Source: CAVUPF01 sp963743285 (GTDB lineage Bacteria; Actinomycetota; Thermoleophilia; Solirubrobacterales; 70-9). From it: 64,000 bases of DNA. Positions within the stretch are counted from its first letter, which is position 1; each line of letters opens with the position of its first letter. The translations under genes and the position numbers were made by a program. Where the stretch lies: positions 1-64,000 of the forward strand of contig CAVUPF010000003.1 of assembly GCA_963743285.1 (NCBI GenBank), written 5' to 3'. Below the pieces are notes generated by a model, which worked only from the letters and a program-made list of their open reading frames with translations, was not told the DNA's origin and did no database searches. Positions 42,273-51,120 of this stretch are shown here, in pieces.

Positions 42273-43346
42273 CTATCCCTCCCAACGAAAGCCGGTCAGC
42301 TCCGGCCGTGGCTCCAGTGGACTGGTGGGCAGGCCGGGTTTGCTCACCCGATCGGGGTCGTTGTAGCCGGAGGGGGCGACGTCGTTGGGCGTCTCGGGAT
42401 GGAAGATCGAGGCCAGGTACTGGATCTGGCCGCGGCCCTGGCCGAGCTCGGTCTGGCCGCCTCCGTAGGCGCCGATCCCTTGCTTCTCGCAATAGTCGTA
42501 GCTGGCGAAGAGCTCCCGCACCGCGCCGAAGCGGGAGGGCTTGATGTTGACCATCCGCGGCGCCCAGGGCATCGCCTCGATGTCGGCCACCGAGTGGATC
42601 GGCGCGTCCCAGGTGACCCGGTCGGCGACCGGGTCAAGGAGGGGCTTGGTCTCCGCGTTGACGTCGGGGTCCTCCAGCCAGGCGTCGGGGAAGGCCTCGA
42701 TCAGCTTGGCGTAAAGCGTCGGGTCGGTCTCGACGTCAACCGGGGTGCCTTTGTAGAAGCCCTTCAGGTCGAGCGAGTCGACCGCGCCGGTCCGCACCAG
42801 CGCCGCGATCAGCCCGTCGTCCCAGTCGTTGGTCGGGTCGAGCTTGAAGCGCAGGTTGGGATAGACGGCTAGGCGGGCGAGCAGCGGGTCGATCGAGGAG
42901 CGCTGCTCGCTGCCGAAGGCGGCGAGGCGCATCGAGGAGACGAAGTTGACCGGCCTTGGCTCGCGGCGAAGGGCGGTGGCGAGGTTGGTGTCCGCCTGGC
43001 GCAGTGCCAGATCGAGTGCCGCCGACTCGAAGGCCCAGCGCCGGTAGGGGCGCGAGACCTCGCGCTCGGGCGCGGCGGCGGGGAAGAGGTCGGTCTCGCC
43101 GATCAATTCGGAGAACTCGGCGAAGGTGCGGGCGCCGCTGAGGCTGGCGGGGGGTCCGGCGTCTTGCTGGGCGACGTGATCGACCGGGTCATAGGTGACG
43201 TCCTCGCCGATCCCCTCCTTGCCGCCGCCGCGCAGCTTGACGAGCGTGGTCAGCCGTTCGAAGTCACCGAGCTTGAACTCGAGGCCCTCCAGCTCGCAGG
43301 AATCGATCTGGAGCGGCAGCTCGGCGATCCGGTCAAAGGTTGCCAC
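42273..43346 (-). CDS. Enolase-superfamily protein (muconate cycloisomerase/OSBS-like)
   Basis: A 357-residue protein starting at GTG 43346, six bases after a TAGGCT box. An N-terminal capping domain is followed by a TIM-barrel. Barrel motifs typical of the superfamily appear in order: FKLDPTNDW (a Lys on strand 2), AWLEDPDVNAETKPLLDP (E-D-P metal ligands), VTWDAPIHSVADIE (third acidic ligand) and MVNIKPSRFGAVRELFASYD (Lys on strand 6). The family removes the alpha-proton of a carboxylate; members include muconate cycloisomerase, o-succinylbenzoate synthase and dipeptide epimerase. The exact reaction cannot be assigned. It is divergent from the FAD oxidase gene, with 63 bases between the start codons. 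Confidence 0.78.
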   Translation of the reverse strand: MATFDRIAELPLQIDSCELEGLEFKLGDFERLTTLVKLRGGGKEGIGEDVTYDPVDHVAQQDAGPPASLSGARTFAEFSELIGETDLFPAAAPEREVSRPYRRWAFESAALDLALRQADTNLATALRREPRPVNFVSSMRLAAFGSEQRSSIDPLLARLAVYPNLRFKLDPTNDWDDGLIAALVRTGAVDSLDLKGFYKGTPVDVETDPTLYAKLIEAFPDAWLEDPDVNAETKPLLDPVADRVTWDAPIHSVADIEAMPWAPRMVNIKPSRFGAVRELFASYDYCEKQGIGAYGGGQTELGQGRGQIQYLASIFHPETPNDVAPSGYNDPDRVSKPGLPTSPLEPRPELTGFRWEG

Positions 43347-43409
43347 GCCGCCAGCCTAGCGAGCGCTGCCGTTCGCCCCGGCGGGCGGGCTGCCAGACTC
43401 GGGCACGTC

Positions 43410-44807
43410 ATGGAGCACTCCGGGCACGGCTACTGGCTGGCGGAGGCGGGGCCGGTGGCGCCCACCCCGCCACTTGTGGGGGAGCGCAGCGCCGACGTGG
43501 TCGTGATCGGTGGCGGCTACACGGGGATGTGGGCGGCCTGGCAGATCAGGGCGCTTGAGCCCCAGGCCCGCGTCGTTTTGCTCGAGGCGGACGTCTGCGG
43601 GCGCGGGCCGAGCGGGCGAAACGGCGGCTTTGCGAACACGATGTGGTTCTCGCTGGCGAGCATGCGAGGGCGCTGGGGCGATCGGCCGGCGCTCGCCGTC
43701 GCCCGCGCCGCCGAGGCGGCGGTCGCCGAGATCGGGGCGTTTTGCGAGCGGCAGGGCATCGAGGCCTGGTTTCGGCCCGGCGGCTACCTCCAGGTCTCCA
43801 CCGCGCCTGCTCACGATCGGGCCTGGGCGCCGAGCGTGGCCGCCTGCCGCGAGCTCGGCGCCCCAGACGCCGCGCAGACGCTCTCGCCCGCCGAAGTGGC
43901 TTCCCGCTGTGCCTCGCCGGCCTTCCGCGCCGGAGTCTTTTACCCAGGCGCTGCGACCGTGCAGCCCGCCCGCCTGGCGCTCGGCCTGCGCGAACGGCTG
44001 AAGGAAAGCGGGGTGGAGGTCTGTGAGTCCTCGCCGGTGCGCCTGCTGCGGGAGAGCCCCGCCGGGGTCGAGGCCCACACCGGGGGTGGCCTGATCCGCG
44101 CCGGCGCTGCCGTGCTGGCGGTGGGGGCGGCGGCGAAGGCTCCCCGAGGTCCGCTTCGCAACCGGCTCACGGTCGCCTCCTCCCACATCGTCCTCACCGA
44201 GCCGGTGCCGGACCTGCTCGAGGAGGTCGGCTGGACCGGTGGCGAGTGCATTACCGACAGCCGTGCCTTGATCGATTACTTCCGCACCACCCCGGACGGG
44301 AGGATCGCCTTCGGCTGGGGCGGCGGGCGGATCGCGCTGGGCGCCCGCCTGGGCGGCCGCACCGAGTTAGACCACGAGGTGGTCGCGCTCACCGCGGCGC
44401 GCCTCCGCGACTACTTCCCGGGCGTTGGCGATCGACGCCTGACCCATGCCTGGGGAGGGCCGATCGATGCCTCCCCGACCCATCTGCCGCTGGTTGCGCC
44501 GCTTCGCGGCGGGCGTGCCTTCGTCGCCGCCGGCTACACCGGCAACGGTGTCGGACCCTCCCACATGGTGGGCCGCACACTTGCCTCGCTGGCGCTTGAC
44601 CGCCGCGATCAGCACTCCCGCCTGGCTTTCGTTGACCCCTCACCGCGGCGGGTGCCCCCGGAGCCTTGGCAGTGGATCGGCGCCGAGGCGATCCGGTTGG
44701 GGATCATGCGCAAAGAGGAGGCCGAGTTGGCGGGGCGCTCGCCCGACCCGCTGAGCGCTGCGCTATCCCGCGTCCCCGAGCTGATCGGCTTTCACATCGG
44801 CCGCTGA
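43410..44807 (+). CDS. FAD-dependent amine oxidase/oxidoreductase of the DAO family
   Basis: A 465-residue protein from ATG 43410. The open frame extends upstream but only antisense to the enolase-like gene. The FAD-binding Rossmann motif is ADVVVIGGGYTGMWAAWQIR (about residues 28-47), followed by RNGGFANTMWFSLASM. A C-terminal GYTGNGVGPSHMVGRTLASL is typical of DAO/gamma-glutamylputrescine-oxidase-like enzymes. These oxidise amines or amino acids with FAD and release H2O2 and an aldehyde or keto acid. The cluster that follows (permease, aminotransferase, aldehyde dehydrogenase, PucR regulator) points to amine or polyamine catabolism. It is transcribed toward the uspA gene. Confidence 0.82.
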   Translation: MEHSGHGYWLAEAGPVAPTPPLVGERSADVVVIGGGYTGMWAAWQIRALEPQARVVLLEADVCGRGPSGRNGGFANTMWFSLASMRGRWGDRPALAVARAAEAAVAEIGAFCERQGIEAWFRPGGYLQVSTAPAHDRAWAPSVAACRELGAPDAAQTLSPAEVASRCASPAFRAGVFYPGAATVQPARLALGLRERLKESGVEVCESSPVRLLRESPAGVEAHTGGGLIRAGAAVLAVGAAAKAPRGPLRNRLTVASSHIVLTEPVPDLLEEVGWTGGECITDSRALIDYFRTTPDGRIAFGWGGGRIALGARLGGRTELDHEVVALTAARLRDYFPGVGDRRLTHAWGGPIDASPTHLPLVAPLRGGRAFVAAGYTGNGVGPSHMVGRTLASLALDRRDQHSRLAFVDPSPRRVPPEPWQWIGAEAIRLGIMRKEEAELAGRSPDPLSAALSRVPELIGFHIGR

Positions 44808-44816
44808 TGCCGGCTG

Positions 44817-45236
44817 CTATCGGGGGGTCGGGACTACCAGCACCGGGCGGTCGGCCAGGTGCAACAGCTTGTTGGGGGTGGAGCCGAGAATGACGCCTTT
44901 CAGGGGCGGGTCACCGTAGCTGCCGACGACGATCATCCGAGCATCGCGCTGATCGGCCGTCTCGACCAAGGCGTGGTAGCCCTTGCGCGGCAAAAGGACA
45001 ACCTCGTGGGGGACGCCGGCCTCCTCGGCGCGCTTTGCTGCCTCGGCGGTGATCCGCTCACCCAGTTCCTCGACCGCCTCACGGTGCGTGGGGATCTCGC
45101 CGCCTCCATAGCCGCCCGGGGCGTAACCGAAGACGACCACCACTTTGTCGCCCAGTTCCTTGGCCAGGCCGCAGGCCTGATCCAGCGCCGCCCGCCCACA
45201 ATCGGACCCGTCATAGCCGACGACGATCTCGCTCAT
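44817..45236 (-). CDS. Universal stress protein (UspA family)
   Basis: A 139-residue single-domain Usp. The N-terminal strand is IVVGYDGSDCGRAALDQACG, and the ATP-binding motif G-x2-G-x9-G-S appears as GSYGDPPLKGVILGS, followed by RPVLVVPTP. ATP-binding Usps modulate stress and transport. AGGAGGAG precedes the ATG. It lies 16 bases downstream of the APC permease gene on the same strand, so it is probably co-expressed with the permease, as is often seen for transporter-linked Usp genes. Confidence 0.9.
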   Translation of the reverse strand: MSEIVVGYDGSDCGRAALDQACGLAKELGDKVVVVFGYAPGGYGGGEIPTHREAVEELGERITAEAAKRAEEAGVPHEVVLLPRKGYHALVETADQRDARMIVVGSYGDPPLKGVILGSTPNKLLHLADRPVLVVPTPR

Positions 45237-45252
45237 CGCTCTCCTCCTGGGT

Positions 45253-46803
45253 TCAGTCTGGCATTACCGAGGCCTCGCCGACCACGGTGCCCTCGAGGAT
45301 CCCCGGGTCGGCGACTTCGGGCTTTCGCTTGAAGAATTTGGGGTAGGCGAAGTTGGCCCAGAGCATGAACACGACCCCCACCACGATCAACCCCACGCCG
45401 ATCGCCACCGGTACGCCAAAGCCGAGAAAGGTCTTCCCGGTCACCGTTTCTTCGGGATTCTGGTAGGTAATGAAGGCCTTGACGAAGATGTAGGTGAGCA
45501 TCGCGCCGCCGAGGAAGGGGGCGATGCCCACCATGACGAAGTTGCGCAGGCTCTTGAAGATCTCCTTGCGGTAATAGACCGTGCAGGCGAACCCGGTGAG
45601 CCCATAGTAGAAGGCGATCTGAAAGCCAAGCCCGGTGATCGCATCTTCGAGCACGCTGGTGCTGGCGTAAATGATGAAGAGCGTCCAGATCAGGGAGATC
45701 GCCCCCATCGCCAAGGTCGAGACGTCGGGGGTGAGGTAGCGGGGGTGGATCCGACCGAACGATCGCGGGATCGAGCCGAAGCGAGCCATCGAGAGCGTGG
45801 TGCGGGCCGTGGGCAGGATCGTCGTCTGGGTCGAGGCCGAGGCGGAGGTCAGCACCGTGATGATCAAAAGCTTGTCGAGCGGGGAGCCGAGCACGTTGTG
45901 GCCGAGCGCGCCGAGCACGTCTTCGGCGTTGTTGGTGAGAAAGTGCGGGCCGTGGAAGGCCTGCGCTGCCACCGTGACGACGACGTAGATCAGCACCAGC
46001 AGAATGGTGCTCATCACCGCCGCCTTGCCGGGGCCGTTGGCGGCGTCGCGTGACTCCTCATTGACGCAGACGCCGCTGTCCCATCCCCAGTAGATGAAGA
46101 CGCCGAGCAGCACCCCGCTGACCAGCGCCGTCGTTCCGCCCGGCAGGCCGAAGGGGGAGAACCAGCTGAGACCGACGTGGACGGAGCCGGGCACGCCGCT
46201 GACGTAGACCTTCCACAGCGCGACCACCGCGAACAGCGAGAGGGTCAAGATCTCAATGGCGAGCAAGAAGAACTGCGTCCGCGCCGAGATCTCGATCCCG
46301 ACGTAGCAGATCCAGGTCATCAGCACGATCCAGATCGCGGCGATGATCATGATGTCGGTGGTGTTGGCGGCGGCGGCGTCGAGGCCGAAGAGGAGGAATG
46401 TGTACTTGCCGGCGATGAACCCCAGGGTCGCCATCACGACGACGTCGGCGGCGACGATCACCCAGCCGGTCAACCAACCAAGATAGGGTCCGAGCGCTCG
46501 GGTGACCCAGGTGAAGCTGGTCCCGCAATCGGGGTCGGCCTTGTTCATGTAGTTGTAGGCGGCGGCGATCAGGAGCATCGGGATGAAGGAGACGATCATC
46601 ACTGCCGGGGCGTGGAACCCCATCCCGGCGACCGCGGTCACGAACCCGAGAGTGACCGCGATGCTGTAGGCCGGCGCCGTCGAGGCGACCCCGATGACGA
46701 GGTTTGAGATGTAGCCGAGCGCGCCGACTTTCAGCCCCTTGCCGCCCTCCCTGGCCGCTCCCGATTCAGGGATGTTCCCGGCGGGGACCGAAGCGCTCTC
46801 CAC
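45253..46803 (-). CDS. APC-family amino acid/polyamine permease
   Basis: A 516-residue membrane protein from GTG 46803 with AAGGAGGAG in front. The helix 1 motif is GYISNLVIGVASTAPAYSIA, and the unwound helix 6 region is VFIYWGWDSGVCVNEESRDA, both typical of APC transporters; about 12 helices are expected. The C-terminal cytosolic tail follows FAYPKFFKRKPE. It imports amino acids or polyamines with protons. It is divergent from the class III aminotransferase across a regulatory region with nested dyad symmetry, so the two are probably controlled together by the PucR-type protein at 48408. Confidence 0.88.
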   Translation of the reverse strand: MESASVPAGNIPESGAAREGGKGLKVGALGYISNLVIGVASTAPAYSIAVTLGFVTAVAGMGFHAPAVMIVSFIPMLLIAAAYNYMNKADPDCGTSFTWVTRALGPYLGWLTGWVIVAADVVVMATLGFIAGKYTFLLFGLDAAAANTTDIMIIAAIWIVLMTWICYVGIEISARTQFFLLAIEILTLSLFAVVALWKVYVSGVPGSVHVGLSWFSPFGLPGGTTALVSGVLLGVFIYWGWDSGVCVNEESRDAANGPGKAAVMSTILLVLIYVVVTVAAQAFHGPHFLTNNAEDVLGALGHNVLGSPLDKLLIITVLTSASASTQTTILPTARTTLSMARFGSIPRSFGRIHPRYLTPDVSTLAMGAISLIWTLFIIYASTSVLEDAITGLGFQIAFYYGLTGFACTVYYRKEIFKSLRNFVMVGIAPFLGGAMLTYIFVKAFITYQNPEETVTGKTFLGFGVPVAIGVGLIVVGVVFMLWANFAYPKFFKRKPEVADPGILEGTVVGEASVMPD

Positions 46804-46872
46804 GTGACTCCTCCTTGTCGACCCTCTCCGCTCGCGGCGGCGACTGGGGCGACGTTACGCCCGAGAGGAGGG

Positions 46873-46967
46873 GGATGCAAGTGGCAAATGACCCAAAAGC
46901 CCGAACAGCGTTTATACGCTCTGTATAAGACCTACCCTGGGACTTGACCCAATGACCACTTGCATCC
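46873..46967. promoter_or_regulatory. Nested dyad-symmetric operator between permease and aminotransferase
   Basis: GGATGCAAGTGG (46873-46884) and CCACTTGCATCC (46956-46967) are perfect 12-base inverted arms. Inside them, TTATAC (46912-46917) and GTATAA (46923-46928) form a second palindrome. Both pairs are centred on the same base, 46920, almost midway between the two start codons. This fits a two-fold symmetric regulator complex controlling both divergent genes; PucR (48408) is the nearest candidate. Confidence 0.7.
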
Positions 46968-47022
46968 GGGCCACTCCGAGGCTAGCTTTATCCATATCGT
47001 CGTAGCAGGAGAGGAGAGTCCA

Positions 47023-48399
47023 ATGGCTAGCGCACCACAGGCACTCGACACCAGCCTCCAGGAGCTGGCCAGGCGGCATCTTTGGATGCACTTCTCGCGG
47101 ATGGGCGCCTATGGGGCCGATCACGAGATCCCGATCATCGTCCGCGGCGAGGGCTGCTACGTCTACGACGAGCACGGGAATCGCTACCTCGATGGCCTCT
47201 CCGGCCTCTTCTGCGTCAACGCCGGGCACGGCCGCACCGAGTACGGCGAAGCGGCCGCCCGCCAGGTGGAGGAGCTCGACTTCTACACGCTGTGGAGCTA
47301 CGCCCATCCCCGCGCGATCGAGCTGGCGACGCGGATTGCCGGGCTCGCCCCCGCCGACCTCAACCGGGTCTTCTTCACCTCGGGTGGCTCGGAGGCGGTC
47401 GAGTCGGCGTTGAAGTTGGCCCGCAACTATCACCGCATGCGCGGCAACGGCCAGAAGCACAAGACGATCGCCCGTGAGGTCGCTTACCACGGAACCTCTT
47501 TGGGCGCCCTCTCGGCGACCGGGATCACCGAGCTGCGCACCCAGTTCGAGCCGCTCGCCCCGGGCGCCTGCCACGTCCCCAACACCAACGAGTACCGCTG
47601 GCCCGAAGACCGCCACCCGCTTTGGGCGGCGACCGCGATCGAGGAGCGGATCCAGTTCGAGGGCCCCGAGACCGTCGCCGCCGTGATCCTCGAGCCGGTC
47701 CAGAACGCCGGCGGCTGCTTCGTCCCGCCCGAGGGCTACTTCGAGCGGGTGCGCGAGATCTGCGATCGCTACGACCTGCTGCTGATCTCCGACGAGGTGA
47801 TCTGCGCCTGGGGTCGCCTCGGCCATTACTTCGGCTGCGAGCGCTTCGGCTACGTGCCGGACATCATCACCGTGGCGAAGGCGCTCACCTCCGCCTATGC
47901 GCCGATGGGGGCGATGATCGCCTCCGATCGCGTCGCGGAGCCTTTCATGCAGGGCGACGCCTCCTTCGCCCACGGCTTCACCTTCGCCGGTCACCCGCTC
48001 GCCGCGGCGATCGCGCTCGCCAACCTCGACGTCTTCGAGCGCGAGGATCTCTGCGGCCACGTGCTCGCCAAGGAAGGCGAGTTCCGCCAGATGCTGGACA
48101 GCCTGCAAGAGCTGCCGATCGTCGGCGACGTGCGTGGCGCCGGCTTCTTCCACGCGATCGAGCTGGTCAAGGACAAGGAGACCAAGGAGAGCTTCGATGA
48201 GGAGGAGTCCGAGCGGCTGCTGCGTGGCTTCCTCTCCGGCGAACTCTACAAGCGTGGGCTGATCTGCCGTGCCGATGACCGTGGCGATCCGGTCGTCCAG
48301 CTAGCCCCGCCCTTGATCGCCGACAGCGAGCAGTTCGAGGAGATCCACGGCGTCCTTCACGGGGTGCTCGACGAGGCCTGGGAGAAGGTCGTCAAGTAG
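47023..48399 (+). CDS. Class III PLP-dependent aminotransferase (polyamine/omega-amino acid type)
   Basis: A 458-residue enzyme starting at ATG 47023, after AGGAGAGGAG. Fold-type I features are GEGCYVYDEHGNRYLDGLSG, FFTSGGSEAVESALKLARNY and LEPVQNAGGCFVPPEGYFER. The PLP site follows: ISDEVICAWGRLG, then Lys286 in VAKALTSAYAPMGA. Class III enzymes transfer terminal amino groups from putrescine, GABA, beta-alanine or taurine, commonly to pyruvate or 2-oxoglutarate. With alanine dehydrogenase encoded downstream, pyruvate as acceptor and recycling of alanine is a reasonable inference. It leads an operon with PucR, alanine dehydrogenase and aldehyde dehydrogenase. Confidence 0.88.
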   Translation: MASAPQALDTSLQELARRHLWMHFSRMGAYGADHEIPIIVRGEGCYVYDEHGNRYLDGLSGLFCVNAGHGRTEYGEAAARQVEELDFYTLWSYAHPRAIELATRIAGLAPADLNRVFFTSGGSEAVESALKLARNYHRMRGNGQKHKTIAREVAYHGTSLGALSATGITELRTQFEPLAPGACHVPNTNEYRWPEDRHPLWAATAIEERIQFEGPETVAAVILEPVQNAGGCFVPPEGYFERVREICDRYDLLLISDEVICAWGRLGHYFGCERFGYVPDIITVAKALTSAYAPMGAMIASDRVAEPFMQGDASFAHGFTFAGHPLAAAIALANLDVFEREDLCGHVLAKEGEFRQMLDSLQELPIVGDVRGAGFFHAIELVKDKETKESFDEEESERLLRGFLSGELYKRGLICRADDRGDPVVQLAPPLIADSEQFEEIHGVLHGVLDEAWEKVVK

Positions 48400-48407
48400 G
48401 CCGCTCG

Positions 48408-49964
48408 ATGCTCACCGTTCAGAGCCTGCTCGACGAGCTAGACCTCGAACTGGTGGCCGGGAGGCAGGCTGCCGCGGCGCCGGTGCGCTGGGTCCACATC
48501 TCAGAGCTGGAGGACCCGACCCCTTGGCTCTCGGGCGGTGAGTTGATGTTGACCACCGGCATCCCGCTCGACAGCACCGCCAAGCAGCGCTCCTTCGTGC
48601 GCCTGCTCGCCGACCGCAACCTCGCCGGGCTCGGCTTTGGTACCGGCCTCAGCCACCGAAGGATTCCAAAAGCCCTTCTCGAGGAGGCGCGCAAGCGCGA
48701 CTTCCCGCTCTTCGAGGTCCCCTACTCGACCCCGTTCATCGCGATCACCGAGAAGGCCTTCGCACGCCTCGTCAACGAGCAATACGAGGTGCTCCAGCGC
48801 GGCATCGCCGTGCAGCGCCGGCTGGAGCGGTTGGTCTTGGAGGAGCGCGGCCTGGAGGAGATAGCTGCGACGATCGCCGCGGCGATCGGCGGCACGGTGG
48901 CGATCCTTGACGGCCGCGCCGAGCGGCTGGCCGGGCGCGGCTTCCGCCGCCAGCTCTCCGCCGATGCGATCGGTGCGATCCGCAAGGAGGCGCTCTCCCA
49001 TACCGGCGACGGGCGCCCCTTCGTCCCCGCCCATCCTTCGGTGGCGGGGCGGGCGCTCGCCCAGCCGGTGATCTCGCCGGGCGGCGGCCCGCCGCAGGCC
49101 TGGGTGGTGATCGTCCGCGACTCCGGCGGCCTCGGCGACTTCGAGCGCCTCATCCTCCAGCAGGCGGTCGCCGTTGTCGCCCTCGAGCTGATGCGCCGCC
49201 GCGTCGCCCGCGAGACCGAGCGGCGCCTCGCCGGTGACGTGCTGGCCGGCGCGCTCGGCGGCCGGATGGAGGCCGCCGAGCTGCGCCGCCGCCTCGAGCC
49301 GTTTGGGATCGGCGAGCAGGCCGCCGTCCTCGTCTTTGCGCTTGATGACTCGAGCGCCGCCGAGCCGGCGCTCGAGCGCGCCCTCGCCGCCGAGGCATGC
49401 CCGGCGCTCGTCGCCCCCCACGCCACCGGCGGGCGCGAGCTTCTTTGCGCCGTCATCGACGCTGCCGACCGCGACCCGGTGGAGGTCGCCGCCGACGCCT
49501 GCAAGGCGCTGGCGGCCGAGCGCGGCGCGGTGCGTGCGGCCGCCAGCCGCCCCGCCCCTCCAGAGCAGCTGCGCCACTCCTTCCATGAGGCGCGTTGCGC
49601 CCTGGAGGCGACCGCGTTCGCCAACGGGCGCGCCCCCGAGGTCGCTTCCTGGCGCGACCTCGGCGCCTTCACCCTGCTGCTCTCGATCCAAGACGACGAG
49701 GCACTGCGGCTCTACTGCGACAGCGTCCTGGACCCGATCGAGAAGGGCGACGAGGACTACGGCGGCGAGCTGCTGCGCTCGCTGGAGGCTTTCATCGAGC
49801 AAAACGGCCAGTGGGAGCGCGCCGCCCGCCAGGTCTACTGCCACCGTCACACGCTGCGCTACCGGATGCGCAAGGTCGAGGAGCTGACCGGACGCGACCT
49901 CTCCCGCGCCCACGATCGGATCGAGTTCTGGCTGGCGCTTCGAGCCAGGGAGCTGGTGGGATGA
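48408..49964 (+). CDS. PucR-family transcriptional regulator
   Basis: A 518-residue protein. The N-terminal PucR domain begins VQSLLDELDLELVAGRQAAA, with WVHISELEDPTPWLSGGELM and TTGIPL (residues ~1-125). A GAF/CdaR-like middle follows, and the C-terminal helix-turn-helix is QNGQWERAARQVYCHRHTLR, YRMRKVEELTGRDLSRAHDR. PucR proteins usually activate catabolic operons for purines, amino acids or polyamines in response to metabolites. It lies nine bases after the aminotransferase, and its stop overlaps the alanine dehydrogenase start (ATGA). It is the likely reader of the dyad at 46873-46967. Confidence 0.88.
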   Translation: MLTVQSLLDELDLELVAGRQAAAAPVRWVHISELEDPTPWLSGGELMLTTGIPLDSTAKQRSFVRLLADRNLAGLGFGTGLSHRRIPKALLEEARKRDFPLFEVPYSTPFIAITEKAFARLVNEQYEVLQRGIAVQRRLERLVLEERGLEEIAATIAAAIGGTVAILDGRAERLAGRGFRRQLSADAIGAIRKEALSHTGDGRPFVPAHPSVAGRALAQPVISPGGGPPQAWVVIVRDSGGLGDFERLILQQAVAVVALELMRRRVARETERRLAGDVLAGALGGRMEAAELRRRLEPFGIGEQAAVLVFALDDSSAAEPALERALAAEACPALVAPHATGGRELLCAVIDAADRDPVEVAADACKALAAERGAVRAAASRPAPPEQLRHSFHEARCALEATAFANGRAPEVASWRDLGAFTLLLSIQDDEALRLYCDSVLDPIEKGDEDYGGELLRSLEAFIEQNGQWERAARQVYCHRHTLRYRMRKVEELTGRDLSRAHDRIEFWLALRARELVG

Positions 49965-51118
49965 GGGTCGGGGTCCCGAAGGAGATCAAGAGCGACGAGT
50001 ACCGCGTCGCGATCACCCCCGCCGGGGTCCGGGAGATGGTCGAGCACGGCCACGAGGTGCTGATCGAGACGCGTGCCGGCGAGGGGAGCGCGATCGCCGA
50101 CGCCGACTTCGAGGCGCAGGGTGCGGGGATAGCGCCAGACGCCGCGACTGTCTTTGAGCAGGCCGAGATGGTCCTCCACGTCAAGGAGCTCCAGTCGCCG
50201 GAGATCGCGATGCTCCGAGCGGGACAGCTTCTCTTCACCTTCCTGCACCTGGCACCCGACCCCGAGCAGACCCGCGGCCTGCGCGCCTCGGGCGCCACCT
50301 GCATCGCCTATGAGACGGTCGAGGACTCCCACGGCCGCCTGCCGTTGCTGGCCCCGATGAGCGAGATCGCCGGCAAGATCGCCACCCAGGCAGGCGCCTT
50401 CATGCTGGAGCGCCCGCTCGGCGGCCGCGGCATCCTGCTCGGCGGCGTCCCCGGCGTCGCCGCAGCGAACGTGATGGTGATCGGCGGCGGTGTGGTCGGC
50501 ATGAACGCCGCCTTCATCGCGATCGGCATGGGGTCCGACGTCTTCGTCTTCGACAAGTCGATCGACCGGCTGCGCGAGTTGGAAGGCCTCTTCAGCGGCC
50601 GTTGCTCGACCGTGTTCTCGACCACCCTCGCGGTCGAGGAGATGCTGCCCCGTGCCGACCTGGTGATCGGCGCCGTGCTCGTCCACGGCGCCCGTGCGCC
50701 CTTCGTCATCCGCCGCGAGCAGCTGGCGCTGATGAAGCCCGGCGCCGTGCTGCTCGACGTCGCGATCGACCAGGGCGGCTGCTTTGAGACCTCGCGGCCC
50801 ACGACCCACCATGAGCCGACCTTCGAAGTCGACGGGATCATCCACTACTGCGTCACCAACATGCCCGGCGCGGTGCCGATCACCTCGACCCACGCCCTCA
50901 CCAACGCGACCCTGCCCTACGCGATCGCGCTCGCCGACCTCGGCGTCGCCGAGGCGATCCGGCGCGATCCCGGCCTGCGCCCGGGCGTCAACGTTGTGGC
51001 CGGAAGGGTGACCCACCCGGCGGTCGCGGCGGGGGTCGGGGAGAGCTACGTGCCGGTCGAGGAGGCGTTGGGCATCGAGCGGGTGCAAACCGAAAACCGC
51101 AAAGCGGAGGTGAAGTGA
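49961..51118 (+). CDS. ald: Alanine dehydrogenase
   Basis: A 385-residue enzyme whose ATG overlaps the PucR stop. The family N-terminus MRVGVPKEIKSDEYRVAITP, THHEPTFEVDGIIHYCVTNM and PGAVPITSTHALTNATLPYA are characteristic. The NAD-binding motif is VMVIGGGVVGMNAAFIAIGM (about residues 172-191). It reversibly turns L-alanine, NAD+ and water into pyruvate, NADH and ammonia. In this operon it would regenerate pyruvate, the amino acceptor of the class III aminotransferase, releasing ammonium. Confidence 0.93.
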   Translation: MRVGVPKEIKSDEYRVAITPAGVREMVEHGHEVLIETRAGEGSAIADADFEAQGAGIAPDAATVFEQAEMVLHVKELQSPEIAMLRAGQLLFTFLHLAPDPEQTRGLRASGATCIAYETVEDSHGRLPLLAPMSEIAGKIATQAGAFMLERPLGGRGILLGGVPGVAAANVMVIGGGVVGMNAAFIAIGMGSDVFVFDKSIDRLRELEGLFSGRCSTVFSTTLAVEEMLPRADLVIGAVLVHGARAPFVIRREQLALMKPGAVLLDVAIDQGGCFETSRPTTHHEPTFEVDGIIHYCVTNMPGAVPITSTHALTNATLPYAIALADLGVAEAIRRDPGLRPGVNVVAGRVTHPAVAAGVGESYVPVEEALGIERVQTENRKAEVK

Positions 51119-51120
51119 GG

